Shown: in pieces, positions 41,855 to 51,113 of the stretch
Numbering within the stretch: position 1 is the first letter of the stretch
Layout: every line of letters starts with the position of its first letter
NCBI RefSeq assembly: GCF_009720365.1
Contig: NZ_ML769327.1
Span: 1 to 51,196 of the forward strand
Direction of reading: 5' to 3'
From: Catellatospora paridis
GTDB lineage: Bacteria > Actinomycetota > Actinomycetes > Mycobacteriales > Micromonosporaceae
DNA length: 51,196 bases
The notes under the pieces: model-generated
The model's input: only the letters and a program-made list of their open reading frames with translations
Told to the model about the DNA's origin: nothing
Database searches by the model: none
Program-made: the position numbers and the translations under genes

Positions 41855-42931
41855 TCAGCTTATGCCGAGATTCGCGGCCAGTTCCACGACGTCGCCCTCG
41901 TATTCCAGCCACTGGCGGTCGGCGACGAAGCCGAGCTCCTGGTTGACCTTGATGAGGGGTTCGTTGACCGCGGCGTTCCAGGTCTGCACCTCGGTCAGGT
42001 TCGGCTCTGCCGAGCGCAGCTCGAACAGCATCCGGGCCTTGATCGCGCGGCCGACGCCGTACCCGCGGTGGCGGGGCACGACCACGGTGTCGTACTGGTC
42101 CGCACGGCCGGGGCGCTGTGCCGGCACGACCACCTCGGTGAGGCCGGCGACCTCGCCCGTCTTCTCCTGGACGGCGACCACGACGTAGAGCTGCAGTCCC
42201 CGGGCGGCCAGGGTGTGCAGGCTGGCAAGCAGCCGCTCCGGCTCGTAGGAGCTCGGGCGCAGGTCCAGGTCGCCCAGGTCGTAGTCGTCGCGCACCTCGG
42301 CCTTGGCGGCCGCGTACGGCGTGATCAGGTGCTCCGGAGGACCGTCGGCGTAGAACTCGATCTGGTATCCGGCGCCGATGCCCGCGGCCAGGTCGCCGAG
42401 GGAGAACCAGTCGACCGTGTCCAGCCGCAGCACGCTGCGGATCTCGGTGAACGCCAGGGTGAAGCCGTACGCCTGGTAGAAGTCGACGGCGGTGGTGTCG
42501 CCGGCCACCTCGACGCCCAGCGTGCTGAAGCCCTTGCGCAGGGCCACCCGCACCTGCTCGGCTAGCAGCGCCCGGCCGATGTTCTGCCGGCGCGCCTTGG
42601 GGTGGACCAGGATCTCGACGACGCCGATGTCGCCGAGCAGGATGATGCTGCCGGCGCCCAGCGGTGCCACACCCCGCGCGGCGTCCCCCTCGTTCTCCTC
42701 GACCAGCCACATCATCTTGCGTTCACCGGGCATGGTGACCGCCAGGTAGTCGCGCATCCTGCCGTCTTGCCACAGCGGATCATCAGGTAGGTCGACCGCG
42801 GAAACCTCGTTGAGGAGAGCGACCAGAGAGGTGATCTCAGTGGCGGCGGCGGTACGGGGATCCCATTCGCGCACCTTCACTTGTCCAGCTTGCACACTGC
42901 GCCCCCGAAACGGAAGGGTCCCACCTGTCAT
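41855..42931 (-). CDS. Tandem GNAT-domain acetyltransferase
   Basis: 358 residues with two GNAT halves. The first has acetyl-CoA loop VHPKARRQNIGRALLAEQVR and VEVAGDTTAVDFYQAYGF; the second has VVPRHRGYGVGRAIKARMLF and TWNAAVNEPLIKVNQELGFV. The double-domain layout recalls mycothiol synthase, but the mycothiol synthase signature is not clear to me, so I keep the call general. Start uncertain: ATG at 42931 has no good ribosome site; downstream GTG codons are possible. Confidence 0.82.
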   Translation of the reverse strand: MTGGTLPFRGRSVQAGQVKVREWDPRTAAATEITSLVALLNEVSAVDLPDDPLWQDGRMRDYLAVTMPGERKMMWLVEENEGDAARGVAPLGAGSIILLGDIGVVEILVHPKARRQNIGRALLAEQVRVALRKGFSTLGVEVAGDTTAVDFYQAYGFTLAFTEIRSVLRLDTVDWFSLGDLAAGIGAGYQIEFYADGPPEHLITPYAAAKAEVRDDYDLGDLDLRPSSYEPERLLASLHTLAARGLQLYVVVAVQEKTGEVAGLTEVVVPAQRPGRADQYDTVVVPRHRGYGVGRAIKARMLFELRSAEPNLTEVQTWNAAVNEPLIKVNQELGFVADRQWLEYEGDVVELAANLGIS

Positions 42932-43032
42932 CGTATGCAAACCATTACTCTGAGTGGCGATCAACGATGAAGGCAGTGGCGGACGGTAGTGTTGGGGGCC
43001 GTTTCGCTGATGTGGGCGAGACGTCCGGTTGA

Positions 43033-44103
43033 TCAGGTCTGACTGCTACGACCGTACGCCTGCGCGGTGTCGTACACCTTCTGCAGGTACACCCCTACGT
43101 TGTTGTACGACAGCACCACTGCTTTCCAGTTGGCCACGACGGTCAGATCCTTGCCCGGCGCACACAGGTAGTACGCCGCCGTCAGGGCCGAGTCGTCGAG
43201 GTCGTGCGGGTCGGTGAGCTGGTCGTTGTCGGCGTCCACCGCGTAGGTCACCCACGTCGCCGGGATGAACTGCATGGGGCCGACCGCGTGGTCCCACTTC
43301 TTGTCGAAATCGAGCGTGCCGGCGTCGGTGTCGTCGATCTTCTTGGTGTTCTTGGTGCCGTCCAGGGCGGGCCCGAGGATCGGCGGCAGCGCCTTGGCGT
43401 CGTCGCCGAGCTTCGCGCCCTTGGCGCGGCCGTGATCAGACTCGATCTTGCCGATCGCGGCGAGGGTGGTCCACCGCAGCTTGCACGACGGGCGCGTCGA
43501 CGTCACCACCCATTCGGCGTACGCATACGCCTCCAGGGCCGTCACCGGCACGCTCACCTTGGGTGAGGTGGCCTCCGCCCAGCGGTGGAACGCCGCGGCG
43601 GGACGTGCCACGGGGGTGGGGGCGGCGGTGGGCGAGGAGGTCGGCGGGGCGAAGGTGGGGCTCGGCGTCGCACTGGCGGGAGCCTCGCTCGACACCGACG
43701 GCGTCGGCACGGGCGCGGCCTTCGCGCCGGCCAGCGCCGGGATCAGCAGCGCGCCGGACGCGCCGGCCGCGGCGACCAGCATGACGATGGTGACGCCGGT
43801 GGTGGTGAGCCGCCCGACCGGTCGGCGGGACTGCCGCCAGACCACGCGGCCGGCGTCCATGGCCGCCGACCGCAGCCGCACCATCGCCGCCCCGACCGAG
43901 ATCGCCGCCGCGGCCTCGCCCGGCGCGACCGCGGTTTTCGGCAGGGCACCGTATCCCGAGGTCGTCGCTGCGTCGCCGTCGGCGTCGGCCGCTGTCGCGG
44001 CAACGGTTTCCGCGTCCTGCGCGACCGGCGCACCGGCAGCGTCGTCGGCGGCCGGCTTCGTCGCCCGCGCCGCCGCTTCCGTGATGTCGTCCCCGTCCCG
44101 CAC
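43033..44103 (-). CDS. Membrane-anchored lytic murein transglycosylase
   Basis: About 356 residues. A disordered cytoplasmic start, a membrane segment (VTIVMLVAAAGASGALLIPA), a Ser/Pro/Thr linker, and an MltB-like domain: LAAIGKIESDHG (catalytic Glu), DHAVGPMQFIPATWVTYAVD, DLDDSALTAAYYLC and VLSYNN. It cleaves the glycan strands of peptidoglycan, probably for growth or septum remodelling. The frame is open to 44196; I chose the GTG at 44103, but the start is uncertain. Confidence 0.82.
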   Translation of the reverse strand: MRDGDDITEAAARATKPAADDAAGAPVAQDAETVAATAADADGDAATTSGYGALPKTAVAPGEAAAAISVGAAMVRLRSAAMDAGRVVWRQSRRPVGRLTTTGVTIVMLVAAAGASGALLIPALAGAKAAPVPTPSVSSEAPASATPSPTFAPPTSSPTAAPTPVARPAAAFHRWAEATSPKVSVPVTALEAYAYAEWVVTSTRPSCKLRWTTLAAIGKIESDHGRAKGAKLGDDAKALPPILGPALDGTKNTKKIDDTDAGTLDFDKKWDHAVGPMQFIPATWVTYAVDADNDQLTDPHDLDDSALTAAYYLCAPGKDLTVVANWKAVVLSYNNVGVYLQKVYDTAQAYGRSSQT

Positions 44104-44336
44104 GGGTCGAGTATGCCTCGCCCGCGCCGCATTGTCGTGCGCACGTGCTGTCCGTCGAGGCGGCTCGGGTGATCCGGTTGTGACCTGACGGCCCACATCC
44201 GCCCTGCGGTGTCTTCGTTACGACGGTTGGCAGCTCCACACGGCACTGATCGTCTTCATCGCCGCGGGTGGTGACACCTCGGCTGGCTCGATCAACCCGT
44301 TCTTACGATGTCCTGTGCAAGTGGGGGTACGGCAGC

Positions 44337-47069
44337 ATGAACCGCGACTTCCAGGGGGGCGGAGGTTATCCGCGCGTGCCGCAGCGTATACACCTGCCGC
44401 GTGGGCAGGTGACGTTCCTGTTCACCGACATCGAGGGCTCGACCCGACTGGCCCAGATGCTCGGCGACGGCTACCGGCCGGTGCTCCACGAGCACCGGCG
44501 GGTGCTCCGTGCCGTGCTGGCGGCGGCCGGTGGCGTGGAACTGTTCACCGAGGGTGACTCCTACTTCTTCGCCTTCGCCGACGCCTCGACCGCGGTCGAG
44601 GCATGCGCCTGCGCGCAGCGCGCCCTCGATGCGCACACGTGGTCGGATCCGCAGGCACAGCCCAAGGTGCGGATGGGCCTCCACACTGGAATCGCGCAGC
44701 CGCACGGCGGTGAGTACGCCAGCCCCGAGGTGCACCGCGCCGCCCGGGTCGCCGCGGCCGCGCACGGCGGGCAGATCCTGCTCTCCGCGTCGACCGCCGA
44801 AGCAGCCTCGCAGCTTCCGGACCAGGCCTGGCTGCTGGACCTCGGGCTGCACCGGCTGCGCGGTTTCGACGGCCGCGAGCGCCTGTTCCAGCTGGTGGCG
44901 CCCGAACTGGAGCAGCACTTCCCGCGGCCGCGCACCGATCGCACCGCGCCGCACAACCTGCCCAGCCCGCTGACCTCGTTCGTGGGCCGCCACCCGGAAC
45001 GGGCCGAGCTGGCCGAACTGGTGTCGGCGCACCGGTTGACGACCGTGGTGGGCGCGGGCGGCGCGGGAAAGTCGCGGCTGGCGGTGGCCGTCGCGCACGA
45101 CCTCGTCGAGTCCTATCCGGACGGCATCTGGAACGTCGACATCGCCGGCGTCACCGATCCGGGCCTGCTGGCCTTCAACCTCGCCACGGTGCTCGGGCTG
45201 CGTCCCGAGCCGGGCCGCCCGGTCGTCGAGACGCTGGTCGAGCACGCCTCGACCCGCCGCCTGATGCTGCTGCTCGACACCTGCGAGGCGCAGGTGGGAA
45301 CCGTCGCGCCGCTGGTCGCCCGGTTGCTGGCGGGGGCGCGCGACGTGACCGTGCTGGCGACCAGCCGGGAACCGCTGGGCATCGCGGGTGAGCTGGTCTG
45401 GCGCATCCCGTCGCTGTCCCTGGCGCCCACCGCGAGCGGCGGCGTCAGCGACGCGGTGACGCTGCTGGCCGAACGCACCGCGGCGGCGCGCGGCGGCCGC
45501 CCGGTCGAGCCGGCCGAACTCGCCGACCTGGCCCGCGTGGCGGCCCGGCTGGACGGGTTGCCGCTGGCCATCGAGCTGGCCGCGGCCCGGCTGCGGGTGC
45601 TGTCCGGTGGCGAGCTGGCGGCCCGGCTGCACGCCGAGCTGACCGCGGAGGAGAGCGACCCGCTGCGGGCCCTGGACGCCGGTGGGCCGCATTCGGGCGC
45701 GCACGCCCGGCACGCCACCATGCAGGCCACGGTGACCTGGTCCTACCGCACCCTGCCGGACGACGCGGCGCGGCTGCTGCGCTGGCTGTCGGTCTTCGCC
45801 GGGCCGGTCAGCCTGGCCGGGGTGGAATGGCTGATGGACGGCGACCCGCTGGGCCCGCTCACCGTGCTGGTGGACAAGTCGCTGGTGCAGGCCGAACCGG
45901 GCGCGCACGGCACGACCTACCGCATGCTCGATCCGATCCGGGGATATGCCGCCCGGCAGCTGGCCGCGCACGACGAGGAGGCGGCCGCCCGGGACCGGCA
46001 CGTGGCCTGGGCGCTGCGGGCACTGCAGACGGTCGGGCGCGGGCCGGACGGGCAGCCGGTGACCCTGTCGCTGTACTCGATCGACCCGCTCGCCGCCGAG
46101 CTGCGCGCCGCGCTGCGCTGGTGCGGCACGGGCGGCAGCGCCCGCTCCGGGCTGCAGATCTCCTGCGGCCTGGACCAGTGGTGGCGCGAGCGGGGACTGG
46201 CCCGGGAGGGCCGGCTGTGGCTGTTCCGGCTGTACGCGCGCCTGTCCGAGACCGGTGAGCGGGTGCCCGACGCCGAGCTGGCCCGCGCCTACCACGCGCA
46301 TTCGGGTCACGCCGCCGTCGACGGCGAGTTCGTCGAGGAGCTGCGGTTCAGCCGACGGGCCGAGTCCGCGGGCCGCCGGGCCGGCGATCCGGGCCTGCTG
46401 GCGCGGGTGCTGGCCGGTCGTTCGGGCGCGCTGCGCGACGCGGGCAAGCCCGACGACGCCGAGCAGGCCTGCCGGGAGGTGCTCGCCTGGGCGACCCGCT
46501 ACGAGGTCGCGCCGGACGCGCTGTTCGCGGTGTGCAATCTGGCCGAGCTGCTGTGGCTGCGCGGCGCGCTGGACGAGGCCGCCACGCTGCTGGCCGCCTC
46601 CCGCCAGCTGGAGCAGCTGCGCCCCGCCGAGCGCGGGCGGCGCACCCTGGACCTGCTGCTGGGCATGGTGGCGCTGCGCCGCGGCGACCTGGTGGCCGCG
46701 CACGAGCACCTGACCGTGGCGCTGCGCTCGCGCATGGCGTACGGCTTCCACGGGCGGGCCTGCGTGGCCGTCAAGGCGATGGCGGCACGGTGCGTGCAGG
46801 GCGGGGACGCGATGACGGCGGCGACGCTGTTCGGGGCGGCCGAGTCGACGACCGTGCGGCTGCACTGCGGGCCCGGCATCTTCGCCTCGTTCTGGACGGC
46901 GCAGCAGGAGGCCGCCCGGGCGGCGCTGGGCGACGCGGTCTTCGACGAGGCGTACGCCCGCGGGGCCGCGCTGTCGCTGGGCGAGACGGCGTCGCTGGCG
47001 CTGGCGGTCGAGCACCCGGATCTCGCGCTGGACTCCAGCCGCTTCGCCGAGCTGCCCAGCGGCTCCTGA
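44337..47069 (+). CDS. Class III adenylate/guanylate cyclase-like domain fused to NB-ARC ATPase and helical repeats
   Basis: 910 residues. Residues ~23-190 are a class III cyclase homology domain: TFLFTDIEGSTRL (metal Asp31), LFTEGDSYFFAF (metal Asp74), RMGLHTGIAQPHGGEYASPE, then VHRAARVAAAAHGGQ, where His133 stands in place of the usual transition-state Asn; Arg137 is kept. An NB-ARC/AAA ATPase follows with Walker A VVGAGGAGKSRLA (~237-249), Walker B LMLLLDTCE, and LDGLPLAIELAAARL. The remainder is helical, TPR-like. No LuxR HTH ends the protein, unlike Rv0386 or Rv1358. The ATG at 44337 follows GGGGG by ~8 bases; 23 further residues are open upstream. Confidence 0.82.
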   Translation: MNRDFQGGGGYPRVPQRIHLPRGQVTFLFTDIEGSTRLAQMLGDGYRPVLHEHRRVLRAVLAAAGGVELFTEGDSYFFAFADASTAVEACACAQRALDAHTWSDPQAQPKVRMGLHTGIAQPHGGEYASPEVHRAARVAAAAHGGQILLSASTAEAASQLPDQAWLLDLGLHRLRGFDGRERLFQLVAPELEQHFPRPRTDRTAPHNLPSPLTSFVGRHPERAELAELVSAHRLTTVVGAGGAGKSRLAVAVAHDLVESYPDGIWNVDIAGVTDPGLLAFNLATVLGLRPEPGRPVVETLVEHASTRRLMLLLDTCEAQVGTVAPLVARLLAGARDVTVLATSREPLGIAGELVWRIPSLSLAPTASGGVSDAVTLLAERTAAARGGRPVEPAELADLARVAARLDGLPLAIELAAARLRVLSGGELAARLHAELTAEESDPLRALDAGGPHSGAHARHATMQATVTWSYRTLPDDAARLLRWLSVFAGPVSLAGVEWLMDGDPLGPLTVLVDKSLVQAEPGAHGTTYRMLDPIRGYAARQLAAHDEEAAARDRHVAWALRALQTVGRGPDGQPVTLSLYSIDPLAAELRAALRWCGTGGSARSGLQISCGLDQWWRERGLAREGRLWLFRLYARLSETGERVPDAELARAYHAHSGHAAVDGEFVEELRFSRRAESAGRRAGDPGLLARVLAGRSGALRDAGKPDDAEQACREVLAWATRYEVAPDALFAVCNLAELLWLRGALDEAATLLAASRQLEQLRPAERGRRTLDLLLGMVALRRGDLVAAHEHLTVALRSRMAYGFHGRACVAVKAMAARCVQGGDAMTAATLFGAAESTTVRLHCGPGIFASFWTAQQEAARAALGDAVFDEAYARGAALSLGETASLALAVEHPDLALDSSRFAELPSGS

Positions 47070-47094
47070 ACCCGCGGCAGGCCCCGGACGCAGT

Positions 47095-47137
47095 CCTGCG
47101 CAGCCTTCCCGGAGACGGATCGGGAAGCCTGCGCAGG
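47095..47137. terminator. Bidirectional terminator between the cyclase gene and the phospholipase gene
   Basis: 16-bp arms (47095-47110 and 47122-47137) with one mismatch around an 11-base loop; an outer CCCGCGG / CCGCGGG pair (47071-47077, 47140-47146) flanks it. It lies between two converging genes. Confidence 0.75.
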
Positions 47138-47154
47138 AACCGCGGGAGCGAGCG

Positions 47155-47688
47155 TCAGTTGTGCTGGGCTGCGGCGCGCAGCGCGTCGTCCTTCAGCTTC
47201 TGCGCCTTGGCGATGTCGGCCTGGCTTACGGCACCGACGCTGCCGAAGGCCTTGACGGCCTGGTAGTAGGTCCAGGCGAGGCTCGTGCAGGCGGGCCGCA
47301 CGATCGCGTTGTACGTCGCGCACTTGCGCTTGAGGTCCTCGTAGAACGCGCTGTCCAGGCGGGACTTGTTCGCGGAGAACTGGCCCATCGCCTTGTAGTT
47401 GCGGTAGTTGAAGTCGTGCCGGTAGCAGGACAGCTTGAAGTCGAAGCCGAGGGGGTTGTCCGGGCTCGTGGAGCAGTAGTCGGTGCTCCAGTCGAACGCG
47501 TACGCCGACCATGCGCCCTGGTTCTGCCGCGCGCTGTTCCACGCGTTGTAGCTGGCGACACTGGTCTGCGACCAGCTCGACATGACGGACAGCTTCTCGG
47601 CGGGGGTGACCGCGGCGGCCGGCGATGCGATCGCGAGAACGGCGACCATCGCGGCTGCGGGGGCGAGCAGCAGGCGCAGGCGGGACAT
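47155..47688 (-). CDS. Secreted prokaryotic phospholipase A2
   Basis: 177 residues. Signal peptide (RLRLLLAPAAAMVAVLAIAS, cut near Ala26). Mature enzyme has the bacterial PLA2 core: FDWSTDYCSTSPDNPLGFDF (calcium loop) and SCYRHDFNYRNYK, with the catalytic pair His91-Asp92. Four cysteines (72, 88 and two in KRKCATYNAIVRPAC) can form two disulfides. It resembles Streptomyces violaceoruber PLA2, which releases the sn-2 fatty acid from phospholipids. GAGGTGA precedes the ATG at 47688. Confidence 0.92.
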   Translation of the reverse strand: MSRLRLLLAPAAAMVAVLAIASPAAAVTPAEKLSVMSSWSQTSVASYNAWNSARQNQGAWSAYAFDWSTDYCSTSPDNPLGFDFKLSCYRHDFNYRNYKAMGQFSANKSRLDSAFYEDLKRKCATYNAIVRPACTSLAWTYYQAVKAFGSVGAVSQADIAKAQKLKDDALRAAAQHN

Positions 47689-47878
47689 GGCTTCACCTCG
47701 GCGAATAGGGTTCGTCTGGGGTTCAACGAGCCGGTGGCCCGATGCCGGGGTGTGCATCGGTGGAGCTGAATGTAGTCGTTGCGCGGATGTTTCGGAAGTG
47801 TTGATTTTTCCGGCGCTGCAAGGAAAATGCATCCCCGGTGCGCGTGGCTTGCAGCGCGGGCTCGAAGACGGCAAAGAG

Positions 47879-47914
47879 CAGGGGCGCCCACCGGATCAGC
47901 GGTGGACGCCCCTG
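47879..47914 (-). terminator. Terminator after the GHL10-type gene
   Basis: 14-bp arms (47879-47892 and 47901-47914) around an 8-base loop. Read as minus-strand RNA, the single mismatch becomes a G-U pair and the stem is followed by CTCTTT. It lies 37 bases beyond the hydrolase stop. Confidence 0.75.
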
Positions 47915-47951
47915 CCTGCTGGAGCACGCGCTGCGCGTGCTCACCCCTCGG

Positions 47952-49595
47952 TCAGGGGACGAACCGGGCCGGGCTGGGCAGGCTCTCGTTGTAGAGCCGG
48001 TCCAGCGAGGTGACGAAGTAGGTGTAGCGCTTGCCGGGCACCGCGGTGGTGTCCGTGAACGACGTGCCCCGGGTCGTGGCGACCAGGTGCGACGCGTCGG
48101 CCAGGTCGCAGGCGCTGGGCAGCAGCCGCAGGCCGTCGAGCCGGTAGACCGCGTACGACGCCGCGGTGCCGAAGGGGCCGGCCCCGTCGGCCAGCGGCTG
48201 CCACTTCAGCGCCACTCCGGCGTCACTCCGGTCGGCCTTGGTGACGACCGGGAACAGCAGCGGCTTGCTGGGCAGGTGGGACATCGTCGGCACCAGGGCC
48301 GGCTTGCTGTAGTGGTCGGCCGCGTACAGATCGGTGGCGCCGATCCGGTTGGCCCGCACCTGCACCGCGCTGAAGTGCACGTTGCCGGACACGTTGTAGT
48401 CGCGGTTGAAGGTGAGGTGCTTGCTCATCTCGGCCGGGTCGAACCAGGCCGCGGGCTGGCCCGCGGTAGCGATCTTGTAGTCGGCCTGGCCGATGTAGAG
48501 CTGCGTGTTCGTGCCGGCGACCACGTCGGACCACCACGGGACGAGCTTGGCGTAGTCGGCCACGGCCAGCCCGATGTTCCAGTAGATCTGCGGCACGATG
48601 TAGTCCAGCCAGCCCTCCTTGACCCACTTGCGGGTGTCGGCGAAGTTGGCGTCGTAGGACTGGGTGCCGTTGGTCTCCGAGCCCAGCGGGTCGGCGGCCT
48701 GGTTGCGCCAGATGCCGAACGGGCTGACCCCGAACTTGACCCACGGCTTGGCGGCCTTGATGCGGCCGCTCATCTCGTGCACCAGCAGGTCGATGTTGTT
48801 GCGCCGCCAATCGGCCTTGCTGGCGAAGCCGGCACCGTACTGCTCGAAGGTGGCCTGGTCACCGAAGTCCTGGCCGGCCGCGGGGTACGGGTAGAAGTAG
48901 TCGTCGAAGTGGACGCCGTCGATGTCGTAGTTCTCGACCGCGTGCATCATCGCGTCCTGCACGTACTGCCGTACCGCCGGGATGCCCGGGTTGTAGTAGA
49001 GCCGGCTGCCGGCCGCGTTGACCGGGTAGGCGAGCGCCCACTCCGGGTGCTCGCGGGCCGGGTGGCCGGGGGCGAGGTTGTTGACGTCGGTGCCCGCGCC
49101 CAGGCCGCTGGCGCTGGTCGGCATGGAGACGCGGTAGGGGTTGAACCAGGCGTGGAACTCCAGGTTGCGGGCGTGTGACTCGGCGACCAGGAAGGCCAGC
49201 GGGTCCCAGCCCGGCCCGACGTTGTCGCGCTTGCCGGTCAGCCACTCCGACCAGGGCTCGTAGGGTGAGGGCCAGAACGCGTCCGCGGTGGGCCGGACCT
49301 GCACCACGACGGCGTTGTGGTTGAGCCGCTGGGCGAGGTCGAGCCAGCCGCGGTACTCGGCCTTGAGCTCCTCCTCGGCCTTGCCCGGGGCGCTCGGCCA
49401 GTCGATGTTCACCACGCTGGCGATCCACATGGCCCGGAGCTCGCGCTTGGGCTGTGCGGGGTTGAGCGTGCACTCCGTCGCGCCCGGTGCGGCCGCTTGC
49501 ACTGCGGAGAGCGGTTCGGCCTGCGCGCCGCCGGGCACCAGCAGCGCGCCGAGCAGCGCTGTCGCGGCCGCGGCCGCGATCAGTCTCATGCGCAT
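47952..49595 (-). CDS. Secreted GHL10-family (DUF187-type) glycoside hydrolase-like protein
   Basis: 547 residues. Signal peptide (LIAAAAATALLGALLVPGGA, cut near AQA). The barrel carries family sequence ELRAMWIASVVNIDWPS, NAVVVQVRPTADAFWPS, LEFHAWFNPYRVS, NPGIPAVRQYVQDAM, YDIDGVHFDDYFYPYP and DYIVPQIYWNIG; the Asp residues in DGVHFDDYFYP are the likely catalytic site. A C-terminal fibronectin-III-like domain (GVALKWQPLADG to YTYFVTSLDRLYN) follows. Relatives act on peptidoglycan or other polymers outside the cell. GGAGGA lies six bases before the ATG at 49595. Confidence 0.87.
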   Translation of the reverse strand: MRMRLIAAAAATALLGALLVPGGAQAEPLSAVQAAAPGATECTLNPAQPKRELRAMWIASVVNIDWPSAPGKAEEELKAEYRGWLDLAQRLNHNAVVVQVRPTADAFWPSPYEPWSEWLTGKRDNVGPGWDPLAFLVAESHARNLEFHAWFNPYRVSMPTSASGLGAGTDVNNLAPGHPAREHPEWALAYPVNAAGSRLYYNPGIPAVRQYVQDAMMHAVENYDIDGVHFDDYFYPYPAAGQDFGDQATFEQYGAGFASKADWRRNNIDLLVHEMSGRIKAAKPWVKFGVSPFGIWRNQAADPLGSETNGTQSYDANFADTRKWVKEGWLDYIVPQIYWNIGLAVADYAKLVPWWSDVVAGTNTQLYIGQADYKIATAGQPAAWFDPAEMSKHLTFNRDYNVSGNVHFSAVQVRANRIGATDLYAADHYSKPALVPTMSHLPSKPLLFPVVTKADRSDAGVALKWQPLADGAGPFGTAASYAVYRLDGLRLLPSACDLADASHLVATTRGTSFTDTTAVPGKRYTYFVTSLDRLYNESLPSPARFVP

Positions 49596-49640
49596 GAGAA
49601 TTCCTCCAGTAGCAATGTGCAGTCCGAAGAAAACTTTCAT

Positions 49641-49670
49641 TATCGAGCCAAGAACGCAAGAGTCTCGATA
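49641..49670. promoter_or_regulatory. 7-bp inverted repeat near the GHL10 promoter
   Basis: TATCGAG (49641-49647) and CTCGATA (49664-49670), 16 bases apart, overlap GATAAT-like -10 sequence on the minus strand. A candidate operator in the divergent region before the hydrolase and the GYPQQ protein. Confidence 0.3.
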
Positions 49671-49754
49671 GGTACGTTCCCGAGGACTTCTCAACTGCCG
49701 CTACCATCTGCCGGACGGTGACAGCGTGTCGCCCGCCACATGTGGGGAGCTGAG

Positions 49755-51113
49755 ATGTCCTACTCCGACTACGGTTCGCGCCGCGACGAGCCGGAGGGCC
49801 AGCCGACGGATCCGTGGCGGCGGCCGGGTGAGGACGACGGCCGCGGCCAGCCACCGCCGTCGGCCCCGACCTCCGGCACCAATGGCACATATCCCCAGCA
49901 ATACGGCTATCCCCAGCAGAACAGTGGTTATCCACAGCAGCCGGGTTATCCACCGGCCGGAGGTTATCCACAGGACGGCGGCTACGCCGGACCCGGCGGG
50001 CATGCCGGGGGACACCCCCAGCAGGGGCGCGCCGGCTATCCCTCGCAGGGTGGATATCCGCAGGCAGGGGGCTATCCGCAGCAGGACGCACAGGGTGCCG
50101 GCGGCGGTTATCCACAGCAGGGCTACGGTCGCCAGGACAACGGTTACCCACAGCATGGTGATGGTTACCCACAGCAGGGTGGATACGGCCAGAGCGGATA
50201 TCCACAGCAGGGTGGGTACGGCCAGGGTGGATATCCACAGCAGGGTGGCTACGGTGCACAGGCTGGTCAGGGCGGTTACGGGAACCAGGGCGAGCACGGC
50301 CAGGGCGGTTACGGCGCCCCGGGCGGCTACCCGGCGCAGGGCGGTCAGCCCCAGCAGCCCTACGGCCAGCCCGCGGGTTACGGCCGTCCCGCCGGCCAGG
50401 ACGGCTACCCGCAGCAGGGCGGCTTCCTGGGCGATGTGAGCGTCGACGACGACCCGTTCGCCGGCCACGAGCCCCGCAGCAAGCGCCGCCACGACCCGGA
50501 CCCGCCGTACCGGAAGTCCCGCAAGGGCCTGTGGATCACGCTGGTCGTGCTGGTGGTGCTCTGCGGCGGCGGTGGCGGCAGCGCGTACTTCTTCCTCAGC
50601 GACTTCCTCGGCGACGTCAAGGCGACGACCGACGAGGCCGCGAAGATCACGGTGAAGGAGCCGACCCAGCTCGGCGGGCGAGAGAAGATCACCGAGCCCG
50701 ATCTGGTGAAGGCGGCGGCCGAACTGAAGACCCAGATCTCCGAGGAGATGCCCGGAGCCACCGCCTCCGTCGCGGCCTTCTACGGTGACGTGAAGACCAA
50801 GAACATGGCGATGGCCTTCGCCATGGCGATGCTCAACCCGAAGCCGGAAGCGGCGCTGGACGAGTTCACCAAGTCGATGACCGAGGGCTCGACCGTCACC
50901 GAGCAGTGGGTGGACGTCGAAGCGGGCCCGCTGGGCGGCATCGCCAAGTGCGCCGCGCTGAAGATGGACAGCGGGCCCGTCGCCATCTGCGTGTGGTCCG
51001 ACAGCGGCAGCCTGGGCTCGATCATGTACTTCGACAAGAAGGTCGCCGACGTGCAGGCGAAGTTCGCCGGCGAGCGCGGCCAGTTGGAGACCAGGACCGA
51101 GCCGAAGGCCTGA
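49755..51113 (+). CDS. Single-pass membrane protein with long GYPQQ-repeat cytoplasmic region
   Basis: 452 residues. The first ~230 residues are disordered and made of Gly-Tyr-Pro-Gln-Gln repeats, seen in many actinobacterial membrane proteins. A basic stretch ([18 protein letters not shown]) leads into one membrane segment ([20 protein letters not shown], ~257-280) and an exterior domain of ~170 residues with no motif I recognise. GGGGAG lies before the ATG at 49755. Early repeats use TAT and CCA codons while later ones use TAC and CCG, leaving DnaA-box sequences in the early part. Function unknown. Confidence 0.8.
   Translation: MSYSDYGSRRDEPEGQPTDPWRRPGEDDGRGQPPPSAPTSGTNGTYPQQYGYPQQNSGYPQQPGYPPAGGYPQDGGYAGPGGHAGGHPQQGRAGYPSQGGYPQAGGYPQQDAQGAGGGYPQQGYGRQDNGYPQHGDGYPQQGGYGQSGYPQQGGYGQGGYPQQGGYGAQAGQGGYGNQGEHGQGGYGAPGGYPAQGGQPQQPYGQPAGYGRPAGQDGYPQQGGFLGDVSVDDDPFAGHEPRSKRRHDPDPPYRKSRKGLWITLVVLVVLCGGGGGSAYFFLSDFLGDVKATTDEAAKITVKEPTQLGGREKITEPDLVKAAAELKTQISEEMPGATASVAAFYGDVKTKNMAMAFAMAMLNPKPEAALDEFTKSMTEGSTVTEQWVDVEAGPLGGIAKCAALKMDSGPVAICVWSDSGSLGSIMYFDKKVADVQAKFAGERGQLETRTEPKA
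49928..50239 (+). repeat. Cluster of DnaA-box-like sequences within the GYPQQ repeats
   Basis: TTATCCACA occurs exactly at 49928-49936, 49964-49972 and 50108-50116. One-mismatch forms lie at 49946-49954, 50144-50152, 50165-50173, 50198-50206 and 50231-50239. All are on the plus strand and arise from GGT TAT CCA CAG codons. Confidence 0.8.

Noticed and set aside
44292..47015. Very long minus-strand open frame opposite the cyclase/NB-ARC gene
   Set aside because: It mirrors the plus-strand gene, is rich in Arg, Gln, His and Gly without domain motifs, and is expected from GC bias. The plus-strand protein has clear conserved motifs.
49900..50420. Replication origin suggested by DnaA boxes
   Set aside because: All boxes lie inside a coding frame on one strand and no dnaA, dnaN, rpmH or AT-rich unwinding region is nearby. 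I report them only as a possible titration or relic array.
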